This document shows, one piece after another, positions 6,407-14,559 of a DNA stretch of 31,241 nt (within the stretch, counting starts at the first letter, position 1; every line of letters starts with the position of its first letter). Source of the DNA: Bordetella parapertussis (GTDB taxonomy: Bacteria; Pseudomonadota; Gammaproteobacteria; Burkholderiales; Burkholderiaceae_C). The notes below the pieces were generated by a model. It ran no database searches and was not told where the DNA came from. It saw only the letters and a program-made list of their open reading frames with translations. The stretch covers positions 1 to 31,241 of the forward strand of contig CAMDSU010000002.1 of assembly GCA_945907335.1 (NCBI GenBank), given 5' to 3'. A program made the translations under genes and the position numbers.

Positions 6407-7201
6407 ATGTCTGATACAGGTTCCCAAGAAAAAGACCCGCTCACCGGCACTGAACAGCCGTTTGTTCAACACCTTAAAGAGCTGCGTGATCGTTTGGTCA
6501 AATCGTTCATCGCTGTTGCGGTGATGTGTGCAGTGCTCAGCGTGTATCCCGGCCCCGGTCAGCTATACGATTTATTGGCCGAACCATTGGTGGCGCAATT
6601 GCCGCAAGGTGCCACGTTGATTGCCACCTCGGTCATTTCCCCGTTTTTAGTTCCGCTCAAGATCATGTTGATGGCAGCATTTTTGCTGGCACTGCCGGTG
6701 GTGCTTTACCAGGCCTGGGCATTTGTAGCGCCCGGCTTGTATGCACATGAAAAACGGTTGGTCTTCCCGTTGGTCATGTCGAGCACCATTTTGTTTTTTA
6801 TCGGCGTGGCATTTTGTTATTTCTTTGTCTTTGGACAGGTCTTTAAATTCATCCAAAGTTTCGCCCCGAAAAGCATCACGGCAGCCCCTGATATTGAGGC
6901 CTACCTGAGCTTTGTCATGACCATGTTCATTGCATTTGGTTTGGCGTTTGAAGTCCCGATTGTGGTGATCGTGCTTGCCCGTATGGGCCTGGTCAGCATA
7001 GAAAAACTCAAAGCGTTTCGCTCTTATTTCATTGTCTTGGCTTTCGTTATTGCCGCCATCGTGACGCCACCTGATGTGGTCTCCCAATTGGCCTTGGCCA
7101 TTCCCATGGTCATTCTTTATGAAGTGGGTATTTGGGCGGCGCAGATATTCATGAAGCACACCAAGGCGCCGGAGGATGAAGTGACCGGCGAGAAACCCTG
7201 A
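6407..7201 (+). CDS. tatC: TatC, Tat translocase core subunit
   Basis: This 264-residue polytopic protein binds twin-arginine signals. FVQHLKELRDRL is the conserved N-terminal cytoplasmic motif, followed by six predicted membrane helices. YQAWAFVAPGLYAHEKR is the hallmark loop after helix 2. The helix 5/6 region (RSYFIVLAFVIAAIVTPPD) is also typical. Length is normal. It completes tatABC and ends three bases before the next start codon, so the downstream protease is probably on the same transcript. Confidence 0.97.
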   Translation: MSDTGSQEKDPLTGTEQPFVQHLKELRDRLVKSFIAVAVMCAVLSVYPGPGQLYDLLAEPLVAQLPQGATLIATSVISPFLVPLKIMLMAAFLLALPVVLYQAWAFVAPGLYAHEKRLVFPLVMSSTILFFIGVAFCYFFVFGQVFKFIQSFAPKSITAAPDIEAYLSFVMTMFIAFGLAFEVPIVVIVLARMGLVSIEKLKAFRSYFIVLAFVIAAIVTPPDVVSQLALAIPMVILYEVGIWAAQIFMKHTKAPEDEVTGEKP

Positions 7202-7203
7202 CC

Positions 7204-8352
7204 ATGCGTCGCCTGTGGCTGCTGTTTGCGCAAACGGTCACCGTGCTGGTGGCGCTGTGGTTTGTTCTGATTACGCTCAAGCCGGAATGGTTGCAACGCC
7301 CTGGTTTTTTGGGCCCAGATGTGCAGGTACTGCAAGCCCCATCGCCCAACCTAACGGCTTCTAGCACTGGCAGTTTGAGTGTGGCTGCCAAACGTGCATC
7401 GCCTTCGGTGGTCAGCATCAACACGGCTTCTCGAAAATCCAACCAAGCAGACCGCATGCGTGACCCTTGGTTCCGTTATTTTTTCGGTGATCAGGATGAA
7501 GACCCATCCAATGTTGGGCTGGGCAGCGGAGTTATCGTCAGCGCGGATGGTTACATACTGACCAACAACCACGTGGTGGAGACTGCCGATGAAATCACCG
7601 TGGTTTTGAATGATGGCCGGCGTACACAAGCGCGTTTGGTGGGCACCGACCCTGATACAGATCTAGCGGTTCTCAAGATCAAGCTCGATAACTTGCCTGT
7701 GATGGTCATGAGCAGCTCAGAGCAGTTGCAAGTGGGTGACATTGTGCTGGCCATTGGCAATCCTTTTGGCGTGGGTCAAACGGTGACCAGCGGCATTGTG
7801 TCTGCGCTCGGGCGCAGCCAATTGGGCATCAATACGTTTGAGAATTTCATTCAAACCGATGCTGCCATCAATCCGGGTAATTCTGGAGGTGCGCTGGTAG
7901 ATGTTCAAGGCAATTTGCTCGGCATCAACACAGCGATTTATTCGCGCTCTGGTGGCAGTTTGGGCATAGGCTTTGCCATTCCTGTCAGCACGGCCCGTCA
8001 AGTATTAGAGGGTATCGTCAAGGACGGGCAAGTGGTGCGCGGATGGATTGGCGTCGAACCCACTGAACTGACCCCCGACTTGGCCAAGACGTTCAATGTG
8101 CAACGCAGCAACGGTGTCATCATCACGGGCGTGTTGCAATCCGGCCCGGCCGCTCGCGCCGGTGTGGTGCCGGGCGATGTGTTACTGGCCGTAGAGGGTC
8201 AGCCCATTCAAACCGTGGCGGAGTTGCTCGCCAAGGTGTCTGCCCTGAAACCGGGACGTCCGGCACGGCTCAAGTTTTTGCGTAACAACCAAGAATTAGA
8301 GTTCGCCGTTACCCCGGCACAACGCCCGCGCGTCAAATCGGTACCGCGTTGA
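7204..8352 (+). CDS. Membrane-anchored HtrA/DegS-like serine protease, one PDZ domain
   Basis: This 382-residue protein has an N-terminal anchor helix (about 8-24), a trypsin-like domain and one C-terminal PDZ domain (about 270-370). The triad is His123 (NNHVVE), Asp153 (DTDLAVLKI) and Ser227 (PGNSGG). A single PDZ and an uncleaved-looking anchor make it resemble DegS more than DegP, so it should face the periplasm and act in envelope quality control or regulated cleavage of an anti-sigma factor. No rseA-like gene is nearby. The gene sits in the tatC-protease-Nif3-pdxA run; whether it is a true DegS orthologue cannot be said. Confidence 0.93.
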   Translation: MRRLWLLFAQTVTVLVALWFVLITLKPEWLQRPGFLGPDVQVLQAPSPNLTASSTGSLSVAAKRASPSVVSINTASRKSNQADRMRDPWFRYFFGDQDEDPSNVGLGSGVIVSADGYILTNNHVVETADEITVVLNDGRRTQARLVGTDPDTDLAVLKIKLDNLPVMVMSSSEQLQVGDIVLAIGNPFGVGQTVTSGIVSALGRSQLGINTFENFIQTDAAINPGNSGGALVDVQGNLLGINTAIYSRSGGSLGIGFAIPVSTARQVLEGIVKDGQVVRGWIGVEPTELTPDLAKTFNVQRSNGVIITGVLQSGPAARAGVVPGDVLLAVEGQPIQTVAELLAKVSALKPGRPARLKFLRNNQELEFAVTPAQRPRVKSVPR

Positions 8353-8353
8353 C

Positions 8354-9109
8354 ATGGCCAATCGCAATGACATACTGACTTATTGCAACCAATTGTTGCA
8401 ACCGCAATTGTTCAAAGACTATTGCCCGAATGGCCTGCAGGTTGAAGGGCGCTCGGAGATAAAAAAAATTATTTCAGGCGTGACCGCCAGTCGCGCTTTG
8501 ATTGAAGCCGCCATTGCGAAAAATGCGGATACTTTGCTCGTTCACCATGGACTTTTCTGGCGCGGTCACGACGGCAGCGTGACCGGATGGCTTAAACAGC
8601 GGTTGGCTTTGCTGCTGGCGCATGACATCAATTTGCTGGCCTACCACTTGCCACTGGACGCCCACGCACAATGGGGAAATAACGCGCAATTAGGCGCGCT
8701 CATGGGTTGGCAGGCAACAGACAGGTTTGGAGAACAAGCGCTTGGAATGGTCGGTCATGCCGTGCAAGGCGACCTAGATACGTTGACCTTCACTCAGGAA
8801 TTGGCCGCCAAATTGGGCACCACACCAGTTGCTGTGGTGCCTGATCCCAAGCGAGTCATCAAGAGAATTGCGTGGTGTACAGGGGGTGCCCAATCGTGGT
8901 TTGAAAGCGCCATTGCGGCGGGCGCTGATGCGTATGTCACTGGAGAAATTTCAGAGCCCCAAGCGCATCTGGCCCATGAAACCGGCGTTGCATTTTTTGC
9001 GTGTGGGCACCACGCCACCGAGCGCTATGGTGCGCCTGCACTGGCCGCGCATGTCAGTGAGCATTTCGGCATTGCGCACGAATTCATCGACATACACAAC
9101 CCGGCCTGA
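8354..9109 (+). CDS. Nif3/YbgI-family dinuclear metal-binding protein
   Basis: This 251-residue protein belongs to the Nif3 family, toroidal hexamers with two metal ions per subunit, often annotated GTP cyclohydrolase 1 type 2 homologue. It shows DYCPNGLQVEG (22-32), the first ligand pair LLVHHGLFW (His64, His65), YHLPLDAH, the glycine-rich VTGEISEPQAH and the C-terminal ligand motif GHHATERYG. The start codon lies one base after the protease stop, with no separate ribosome site, suggesting coupled translation. Its cellular role is still unsettled. Confidence 0.9.
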   Translation: MANRNDILTYCNQLLQPQLFKDYCPNGLQVEGRSEIKKIISGVTASRALIEAAIAKNADTLLVHHGLFWRGHDGSVTGWLKQRLALLLAHDINLLAYHLPLDAHAQWGNNAQLGALMGWQATDRFGEQALGMVGHAVQGDLDTLTFTQELAAKLGTTPVAVVPDPKRVIKRIAWCTGGAQSWFESAIAAGADAYVTGEISEPQAHLAHETGVAFFACGHHATERYGAPALAAHVSEHFGIAHEFIDIHNPA

Positions 9110-9122
9110 GCCCAGACACGCC

Positions 9123-10157
9123 ATGGCTTTGCCAAATCACCATTTGCCGATTGCGCTGACCATGGGTGACCCGGCAGGCATCGGGCCCGAAATCATTCTC
9201 AAGGCATTTGCCAACCATGCAGAACTGATGCAGGGCTGTTGCGTATTGGGCAATCTGGCGCTCATGCAACAGCACAGACAAGCATTGGCCAAGCATTTGC
9301 CTGCGCATATTCAATGTGTGGAAGTTTTTGCGCTCCATGACGCCTTGGGCCTGCAATCTGGTCAGATCCCTGTATGCAATGTCACGCCCGACGCCCCGAT
9401 CTCCATCGGAGAAGTGAGCGCTGCCGCTGGAAAAATGGCGGCGGATGCGGTGCGCTTTGCTGCAAGTGAGGCGTTAGCGGGCCGGGCGAGGGCCATTGTG
9501 ACCGCTCCTCTGCACAAAAAAGCCTTGTCGCTGGCGGCTATCGATTTTCCAGGCCACACCGAAATGTTGCAGGCGCTTGCCGCCGCCCATGTGGGGCTGG
9601 CATTGGCCGACATGCCGGTGCGCATGATGCTCAGTCGGCCTGGATTACGGGTGGTGTTGGTGAGCATTCATGTGTCGCTGCGCCAAGCGATTGAAGCGGT
9701 CACTGCGGCCAACGTCTTGAAAACCTTGCAAGTCACAGACCACAGTTGGCTGAAGTTGTATGGTTATCGGCCAACTATTTGGGTGGCTGGCTTGAACCCA
9801 CATGCCGGCGAGGAAGGTTTGTTCGGGCAAGAGGAAATTCTTGAGATTTCTCCAGCTGTGGCCGCCGCCAAAGCGCAAGGTATGGATGTCAGCGGCCCGT
9901 TTCCGCCCGATACCGTGTTCATGCAAGCCTTGCAAATGGGTACCACGACATCGCCAGATGTAGTGATTGCCATGTACCACGACCAAGGGCTGATTCCGGT
10001 GAAGTTGCAAGGTTTGGCACATGGCGTCAACCAAACATTGGGTTTGCCATTTATCCGAACCAGTCCGGACCACGGCACGGCATTTGATATTGCGGGCAAA
10101 GGCTTGGCAGACCCCGCCAGTTTGCTTGCAGCCGTGGCCGCAGCGAATGCCAATTGA
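9123..10157 (+). CDS. pdxA: PdxA, 4-hydroxythreonine-4-phosphate dehydrogenase
   Basis: This 344-residue NAD-dependent enzyme oxidises 4-phospho-hydroxy-L-threonine in the DXP-dependent route to pyridoxal phosphate. TMGDPAGIGPE (13-23) opens the protein. The metal ligands include His145 in DFPGHTEM and His286 in MYHDQGLIPVK. I chose the ATG at 9123 because the family motif begins within 15 residues; the open frame runs much further upstream inside the Nif3 gene but is out of frame with it and not conserved. The usual neighbour ksgA does not follow; petA does. Confidence 0.96.
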   Translation: MALPNHHLPIALTMGDPAGIGPEIILKAFANHAELMQGCCVLGNLALMQQHRQALAKHLPAHIQCVEVFALHDALGLQSGQIPVCNVTPDAPISIGEVSAAAGKMAADAVRFAASEALAGRARAIVTAPLHKKALSLAAIDFPGHTEMLQALAAAHVGLALADMPVRMMLSRPGLRVVLVSIHVSLRQAIEAVTAANVLKTLQVTDHSWLKLYGYRPTIWVAGLNPHAGEEGLFGQEEILEISPAVAAAKAQGMDVSGPFPPDTVFMQALQMGTTTSPDVVIAMYHDQGLIPVKLQGLAHGVNQTLGLPFIRTSPDHGTAFDIAGKGLADPASLLAAVAAANAN

Positions 10158-10215
10158 TGTGAATGGCTTATTACCGCTCTTGTGAATACTAAATTCGTCA
10201 TTTGAGGCGACCCCA

Positions 10216-10257
10216 AGAGGGTGTGACAAAACCCTTTCTGACCAGACCTCTGGTTTT
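10216..10257 (+). terminator. Probable terminator hairpins after pdxA
   Basis: Two small hairpins follow pdxA. The first (10216-10237) pairs AGAGGGT with ACCCTTT, with one G-U pair and an 8-base loop. The second (10241-10254) pairs ACCAG with CTGGT and is followed by four Ts (10254-10257). The second looks like a weak intrinsic terminator between the pdxA run and petABC. Confidence 0.45.
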
Positions 10258-10321
10258 CACCTAAGCCGCTCGGTTAGAATTGAGGGTTTTCGATGATCAC
10301 AATGAAATTCAGAGGTCTTAC

Positions 10322-10921
10322 ATGAGTGACACCACTATAGACACCGGTAAACGCACTTGGCTCATCGCCACTGGTTGCGCAGGTGTTGCTGGGGGAGCAG
10401 CGGTTGCTGTCCCCTTCGTCCGCACATTCAGTCCGTCCGAGCGCGCCAAAGCCGCCGGAGCCGCGGTTGAGGTAGATATTTCCGCCATCAAACCCGGAGA
10501 AAAACTCACCGTGGAATGGCGAGGCAAGCCAGTGTGGATCGTCCGACGCACACCCGAGCAACTCGACGCCTTGAAAAAAGTCGAAGCCCAGTTGGCCGAC
10601 CCGGAGTCCATGCGCAATCCTGATGAATTGACACCTGCTTATGCTCGCAACCAAATGCGGTCCATCAAGCCGGAATTTTTTGTCGGTGTGGGCATTTGCT
10701 CTCATTTGGGTTGTTCACCCAGCGATAAATTCGAAATGGGCCCTCAGCCATCTTTACCTGACGACTGGCAAGGTGGATTTTTTTGCCCGTGCCATGGTTC
10801 CACGTTTGACATGGCCGGCCGTGTTTACAAAAACAAACCGGCTCCAGATAACCTCGAAGTTCCTCCCCACATGTATCTTTCAGACAGTCGTTTACTGATT
10901 GGCGAAGACAAAAAGGCTTAA
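10322..10921 (+). CDS. petA: PetA, Rieske iron-sulfur subunit of cytochrome bc1
   Basis: This 199-residue protein carries the [2Fe-2S] cluster that passes an electron from ubiquinol to cytochrome c1. An N-terminal membrane anchor (about 13-32) precedes the Rieske domain. Cluster motifs are CSHLGC (Cys126, His128, Cys131) and CPCHGS (Cys155, Cys157, His158). The N-terminus has GKRTWLIATG, a Lys-Arg version of the twin-arginine motif, so export by the nearby Tat system is expected. The ATG at 10322 has AGAGG upstream; an ATG at 10280 in frame would add 14 unlikely residues. First gene of petABC. Confidence 0.97.
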   Translation: MSDTTIDTGKRTWLIATGCAGVAGGAAVAVPFVRTFSPSERAKAAGAAVEVDISAIKPGEKLTVEWRGKPVWIVRRTPEQLDALKKVEAQLADPESMRNPDELTPAYARNQMRSIKPEFFVGVGICSHLGCSPSDKFEMGPQPSLPDDWQGGFFCPCHGSTFDMAGRVYKNKPAPDNLEVPPHMYLSDSRLLIGEDKKA

Positions 10922-10932
10922 AGGCGAACACC

Positions 10933-12333
10933 ATGGCTGAATTCAAAGAAATTTCCCCGAACGCCCCATTGGCGGATAAAGCGCTGAATTGGGTGGACAA
11001 CCGATTTCCATTGTCCAAGCTTTACAAAGAACATTTGAGCGAATATTACGCGCCCAAAAACTTCAATTTCTTGTATTTCTTTGGCGTGCTGTCCATGCTG
11101 GTATTGGTGATACAAATCGTCACCGGTATTTTTCTGGTGATGCATTACAAGCCAGACGCAGCCACGGCTTTCGCTTCGGTTGAATACATCATGCGCGATG
11201 TACCCTGGGGTTGGTTGATTCGCTACATGCATTCCACCGGCGCTTCTGCTTTCTTCGTTGTGGTCTATATGCACATGTTCCGTGGCCTGATTTATGGTTC
11301 ATACCGCAAGCCTCGTGAACTCGTTTGGTTATTCGGTTGCGCCATTTTCTTGGCTTTGATGGGCGAGGCTTTCATGGGCTATTTGCTGCCATGGGGCCAA
11401 ATGTCCTATTGGGGCGCACAGGTCATTGTGAACCTGTTCTCTGCGATTCCATTCATCGGACCGGACTTGGCTTTGCTGATTCGCGGTGACTATGTGGTCG
11501 GCGACGCCACCTTAAACCGCTTTTTCGCCTTTCACGTGATTGCCGTGCCTCTGGTGTTGCTTGGCTTGGTTGTCGCGCACATCATTGCTTTGCATGAAGT
11601 GGGCTCAAACAATCCCGATGGCATTGAAATCAAAGCCACCAAAGATGCCAACGGCAAACCTTTGGACGGCATTCCGTTTCACCCTTATTACACCGTTCAC
11701 GATATCATGGGCGTGACAGGCTTTTTGTTGGTGTTTTCAGCCATCATCTTTTTTGCCCCAGAGTTCGGCGGTTACTTCTTGGAGTACAACAACTTCATTC
11801 CTGCAGACCCCTTGAAAACGCCACTGCATATCGCGCCGGTCTGGTATTTCACGCCTTACTACTCCATGTTGCGGGCTATCACCAGCGAGATGATGTATGC
11901 GCTCATCGTCTGCGTGATTGCTGCGGCATATCTTGGTGCAAGCCGTGCAGCCATCAGCAACACTTTCAAAATTTTGGTTGTTGCTGGTGCATTGGTCGTG
12001 GTTGGTTTGATGCTTGCTATCGACGCCAAATTTTGGGGCGTGATGGTCATGGGTGGCGCTGTCATTATTCTTTTCTTCTTGCCTTGGTTGGACCATTGCG
12101 AGGTCAAATCCATACGCTTTAAACCCACATGGCATTCATACCTTTATGCTGTATTTGTGATCAACTTTATCGTGCTTGGGTATTTAGGTATCAAGCCGCC
12201 TTCCCTGATCAATGAGCGAATTTCTCAAGTCGGCACATTGTTTTATTTCGGCTTTTTCTTGCTGATGCCATGGTGGAGTCGCTTGGGTGAAACCAAGCCA
12301 TTGCCTGAGCGCGTCAACTTTGTCGCACATTGA
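10933..12333 (+). CDS. petB: PetB, cytochrome b of the bc1 complex
   Basis: This 466-residue integral membrane subunit binds haems bL and bH and forms the two quinone sites. Haem-ligand helices are recognisable in RYMHSTGASAFFVVVYMHMF and in FFAFHVIAVP...VAHIIALHEVGSNNP. Motifs LPWGQMSYWGAQVIVN and APVWYFTPYYSMLRAI are typical of proteobacterial cytochrome b. It is full length, with both N- and C-terminal halves fused and about eight or more helices. It starts 11 bases after petA. Confidence 0.97.
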   Translation: MAEFKEISPNAPLADKALNWVDNRFPLSKLYKEHLSEYYAPKNFNFLYFFGVLSMLVLVIQIVTGIFLVMHYKPDAATAFASVEYIMRDVPWGWLIRYMHSTGASAFFVVVYMHMFRGLIYGSYRKPRELVWLFGCAIFLALMGEAFMGYLLPWGQMSYWGAQVIVNLFSAIPFIGPDLALLIRGDYVVGDATLNRFFAFHVIAVPLVLLGLVVAHIIALHEVGSNNPDGIEIKATKDANGKPLDGIPFHPYYTVHDIMGVTGFLLVFSAIIFFAPEFGGYFLEYNNFIPADPLKTPLHIAPVWYFTPYYSMLRAITSEMMYALIVCVIAAAYLGASRAAISNTFKILVVAGALVVVGLMLAIDAKFWGVMVMGGAVIILFFLPWLDHCEVKSIRFKPTWHSYLYAVFVINFIVLGYLGIKPPSLINERISQVGTLFYFGFFLLMPWWSRLGETKPLPERVNFVAH

Positions 12334-12355
12334 GAAACGGCTGGAGCAAACAACC

Positions 12356-13111
12356 ATGAAAAAAATCATTCTCAGCCTGCTGATCAGCGTGTTTACCAGT
12401 TGGTCTGCTTTTGCCGCCACAGACACTATTCCTTGGGACAAAGCGCCCAACAAAATCAATGATCTGGGGGCTTTGCAAAACGGCGCTAAATTGTTTGTCA
12501 ACTATTGCTTGAACTGCCATGCCGCGGCCTATATGCGCTTTAACCGCTTGACCGACATCGGTTTGACGGAGCAGCAGATCAAAGACAACTTGCTGTTCAC
12601 CACCGACAAGGTGGGTGAGACCATGAAAATCACCATGGATCCGAAGCAAGCCAAGGACTGGTTCGGTGGCAACCCGCCTGATCTGACGGTCATCGCCCGT
12701 TCACGCTCGGGCCACGGTGGCACTGGCGCGGATTACATCTACACTTATTTGCGCAGTTATTACAGAGACCCAAGCAAGGCCACTGGTTGGAACAACCTCG
12801 CCTTCCCCAATGTCGGCATGCCGCATGTGCTGTGGGAATTGCAAGGCGAGCGCAAACCGCTGTTCGACAAGGTGGCATCTCACGGCCATGAAACCCAGGT
12901 GTTCAAAGGCTGGCAACAGGTATCTGCCGGCAAACTCAGCCCCGCAGAGTACGATGCAGCGGTTGGCGATTTGGTCAGCTACATGCAGTGGATGTCTGAT
13001 CCCACACAAAGCTTGCGCGTCCAAGTTGGCGTATGGGTGATGATATTCCTGCTGATATTCATGTTCATTGCTTGGCGTTTGAATGCCGCTTTTTGGAAAG
13101 ACATTCGCTAA
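12356..13111 (+). CDS. petC: PetC, cytochrome c1
   Basis: This 251-residue protein accepts electrons from the Rieske protein and passes them to soluble cytochromes. It has a signal peptide (1-20, ending AFA), a CLNCH haem-binding motif at 51-55, a likely axial Met in VGMPHVLWE, and a C-terminal membrane anchor (about 222-240). I chose the ATG at 12356, which gives a normal signal peptide; the frame extends upstream within petB. It is the last gene of petABC and is followed by two hairpins. Confidence 0.97.
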   Translation: MKKIILSLLISVFTSWSAFAATDTIPWDKAPNKINDLGALQNGAKLFVNYCLNCHAAAYMRFNRLTDIGLTEQQIKDNLLFTTDKVGETMKITMDPKQAKDWFGGNPPDLTVIARSRSGHGGTGADYIYTYLRSYYRDPSKATGWNNLAFPNVGMPHVLWELQGERKPLFDKVASHGHETQVFKGWQQVSAGKLSPAEYDAAVGDLVSYMQWMSDPTQSLRVQVGVWVMIFLLIFMFIAWRLNAAFWKDIR

Positions 13112-13125
13112 TCGCGAAACACCTC

Positions 13126-13146
13126 AACCCGCTTTAGCGGGTTTTT
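13126..13146 (+). terminator. Intrinsic terminator of petABC
   Basis: AACCCGC and GCGGGTT form a perfect 7-bp stem with a TTTA loop, followed by a T run, 14 bases after the petC stop. This is a textbook rho-independent terminator. Confidence 0.9.
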
Positions 13147-13148
13147 AC

Positions 13149-13170
13149 AACGGGCCTGCCCTGGCCCGTT
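13149..13170. terminator. Second tandem hairpin between petC and sspA
   Basis: AACGGGCC and GGCCCGTT form a perfect 8-bp GC-rich stem with a 6-base loop, only two bases after the first terminator and followed by ACACTTTTT. It could back up termination or be part of the sspA leader. Confidence 0.65.
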
Positions 13171-13198
13171 ACACTTTTTATTTTCAGGAGCCACGCGC

Positions 13199-13810
13199 AT
13201 GATGGTCTTGTACTCTGGGACAGTTTGTCCTTTTTCCCACCGTTGCCGTTTCGTGCTGTTTGAAAAAGGAATGGATTTTGAGATACGTGATGTAGACCTT
13301 TACAACAAGCCTGAGGACATCAATGTGATGAATCCTTATGGCCAGGTTCCCATTTTGGTCGAACGAGACTTGATTTTGTATGAGTCAAACATCATCAATG
13401 AATATATTGATGAGCGTTTTCCGCACCCACAACTTATGCCTGGTGATCCAGTAGACCGTGCACGCGTGCGTTTGTTTTTACTGAATTTCGAAAAAGAACT
13501 GTTTACCCATGTCACTTCACTCGAGTCGCGGCTTCAAAAATCCAATGAAAAAGCACTTGAAAAAGCGCGTGCACACATCCGCGATCGATTGACGCAACTT
13601 GCCCCGGTTTTTTTAAAGAATAAGTTCATGTTGGGAGACAACTTCTCCATGCTTGATGTGGCTATCGCGCCCTTGCTGTGGCGTCTTGACCACTACGGCA
13701 TCGAATTGTCGAAAAACGCCGCCCCTTTGCTGAAGTATGCGGAACGTATTTTTTCGAGACCGGCTTATATTGAAGCCTTGACGCCGTCTGAAAAGGTCAT
13801 GCGCAAGTAA
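13199..13810 (+). CDS. sspA: SspA, stringent starvation protein A (GST fold)
   Basis: This 203-residue protein has a glutathione S-transferase fold. The N-terminal thioredoxin-like part (VLYSGTVCPFSHRCRFVLFEKG, then NPYGQVPILVERDLILYESN) and the all-alpha C-terminal part (from about 85) are clear. In E. coli SspA binds RNA polymerase and alters promoter use under starvation and acid stress; that role is assumed here. CAGGAG lies just upstream of the ATG. It is followed directly by sspB. Placement of sspAB after petABC is common in betaproteobacteria. Confidence 0.93.
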   Translation: MMVLYSGTVCPFSHRCRFVLFEKGMDFEIRDVDLYNKPEDINVMNPYGQVPILVERDLILYESNIINEYIDERFPHPQLMPGDPVDRARVRLFLLNFEKELFTHVTSLESRLQKSNEKALEKARAHIRDRLTQLAPVFLKNKFMLGDNFSMLDVAIAPLLWRLDHYGIELSKNAAPLLKYAERIFSRPAYIEALTPSEKVMRK

Positions 13811-13815
13811 CCCCT

Positions 13816-14250
13816 ATGGTGTCTGACTCTTCGTCAATTTCCACTCGTCCTTACCTGGTTCGGGCCTTGCACGAGTGGTGCACGGACAATGGTTTCACGG
13901 CCTATGTAACAGTTTCTGTCGACGACAGTGTCCAAGCGCCGCGTGAGTACGTGAACAATGGTGAAATTGTTTTGAATGTCAGTTTTGATGCGACCAGCGG
14001 CTTGCAGCTCAGCAACGAATTTATTCAATTCAAAGCCCGGTTTGGTGGCGTAGCCAGAGACATTGTGGTGCCTATGGGCAGGGTCATGGCTATTTATGCG
14101 CGTGAAAACGGACAAGGCATGGCTTTTCCTGCACCAGTCGCTGCGCAAGCGGTCCCTGACAAGCTCAATTCCTCTGACACAGCTAACCAAACGCCGACAG
14201 TTCCCAGCGGCAACACAAGCAGTCGTCCACAACTCAAGCGGATCAAGTAA
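13816..14250 (+). CDS. sspB: SspB, ClpXP protease specificity-enhancing factor
   Basis: This 144-residue adaptor delivers ssrA-tagged and other substrates to ClpXP. The folded domain spans about 10-110 (RPYLVRALHEWCTDNG, then VNNGEIVLNVSF and FQARFGG-like KARFGGVARDI). A flexible Ser/Thr/Asn-rich linker follows, and the extreme C-terminus RPQLKRIK matches the short ClpX-docking tail. The gene begins five bases after the sspA stop and ends about 30 bases before a tRNA gene. Confidence 0.94.
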   Translation: MVSDSSSISTRPYLVRALHEWCTDNGFTAYVTVSVDDSVQAPREYVNNGEIVLNVSFDATSGLQLSNEFIQFKARFGGVARDIVVPMGRVMAIYARENGQGMAFPAPVAAQAVPDKLNSSDTANQTPTVPSGNTSSRPQLKRIK

Positions 14251-14267
14251 AAACGTCTGCGCTTGGG

Positions 14268-14273
14268 TAGAAT
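14268..14273 (+). promoter_or_regulatory. Probable -10 element of the tRNA-Thr gene
   Basis: TAGAAT lies 9 bases before the tRNA 5' end, a suitable place for a sigma-70 -10 box. No good -35 box is seen at the right spacing, so the assignment is tentative. Confidence 0.4.
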
Positions 14274-14282
14274 ATGTATTTA

Positions 14283-14358
14283 GCCGATTTAGCTCAGTTG
14301 GTAGAGCAACCGCCTTGTAAGCGGTAGGTCATCAGTTCGAATCCGATAATCGGCACCA
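14283..14358 (+). tRNA. tRNA-Thr (anticodon TGT)
   Basis: The 76-base sequence folds as a complete cloverleaf. The acceptor stem pairs GCCGATT with AATCGGC, the D arm is GCTC-AGTTGGTA-GAGC, and the anticodon stem is ACCGC/GCGGT around loop CTTGTAA, giving anticodon TGT for ACA threonine codons. The T loop is TTCGAAT. The 3' CCA is encoded (14356-14358). One oddity is in the T stem, ATCAG against CCGAT, which leaves an A-C mismatch at the second pair from the loop. It stands alone, with its own terminator. Confidence 0.96.
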
Positions 14359-14361
14359 TTT

Positions 14362-14399
14362 AAAAAGCCAGCACCTTCCAAAGAGGTCTGGCTTTTTTC
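14362..14399 (+). terminator. Terminator after tRNA-Thr
   Basis: AGCCAG (14366-14371) pairs with CTGGCT (14388-14393), with partial inner pairing of ACCTT and AGAGGT, and is followed by a run of six Ts. This is a good rho-independent terminator placed just after the tRNA. Confidence 0.85.
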
Positions 14400-14559
14400 T
14401 TTGTGCGTCAGGTTTAGTATTGCGTTTATCTTGGGGGCATCCCCTGGCAGTTGGTGCAACAGAGCGCCCAAAAAGCCATGCAAATCAGGGTCAAAGCACG
14501 GCGGCCCCCACCGAGCATGGCAAATTGAAATAATCCAGCAAACGACTATTAGGTATCAA

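Noticed and set aside
9645..10229. Long open frame of 194 codons on the minus strand over pdxA
   Set aside because: It is antisense to conserved pdxA motifs and shows no recognisable protein features.
14401..14559. N-terminal extension of the secreted metallopeptidase back to 14401
   Set aside because: It would start in the tRNA terminator T run and place 53 polar residues before a good signal peptide.
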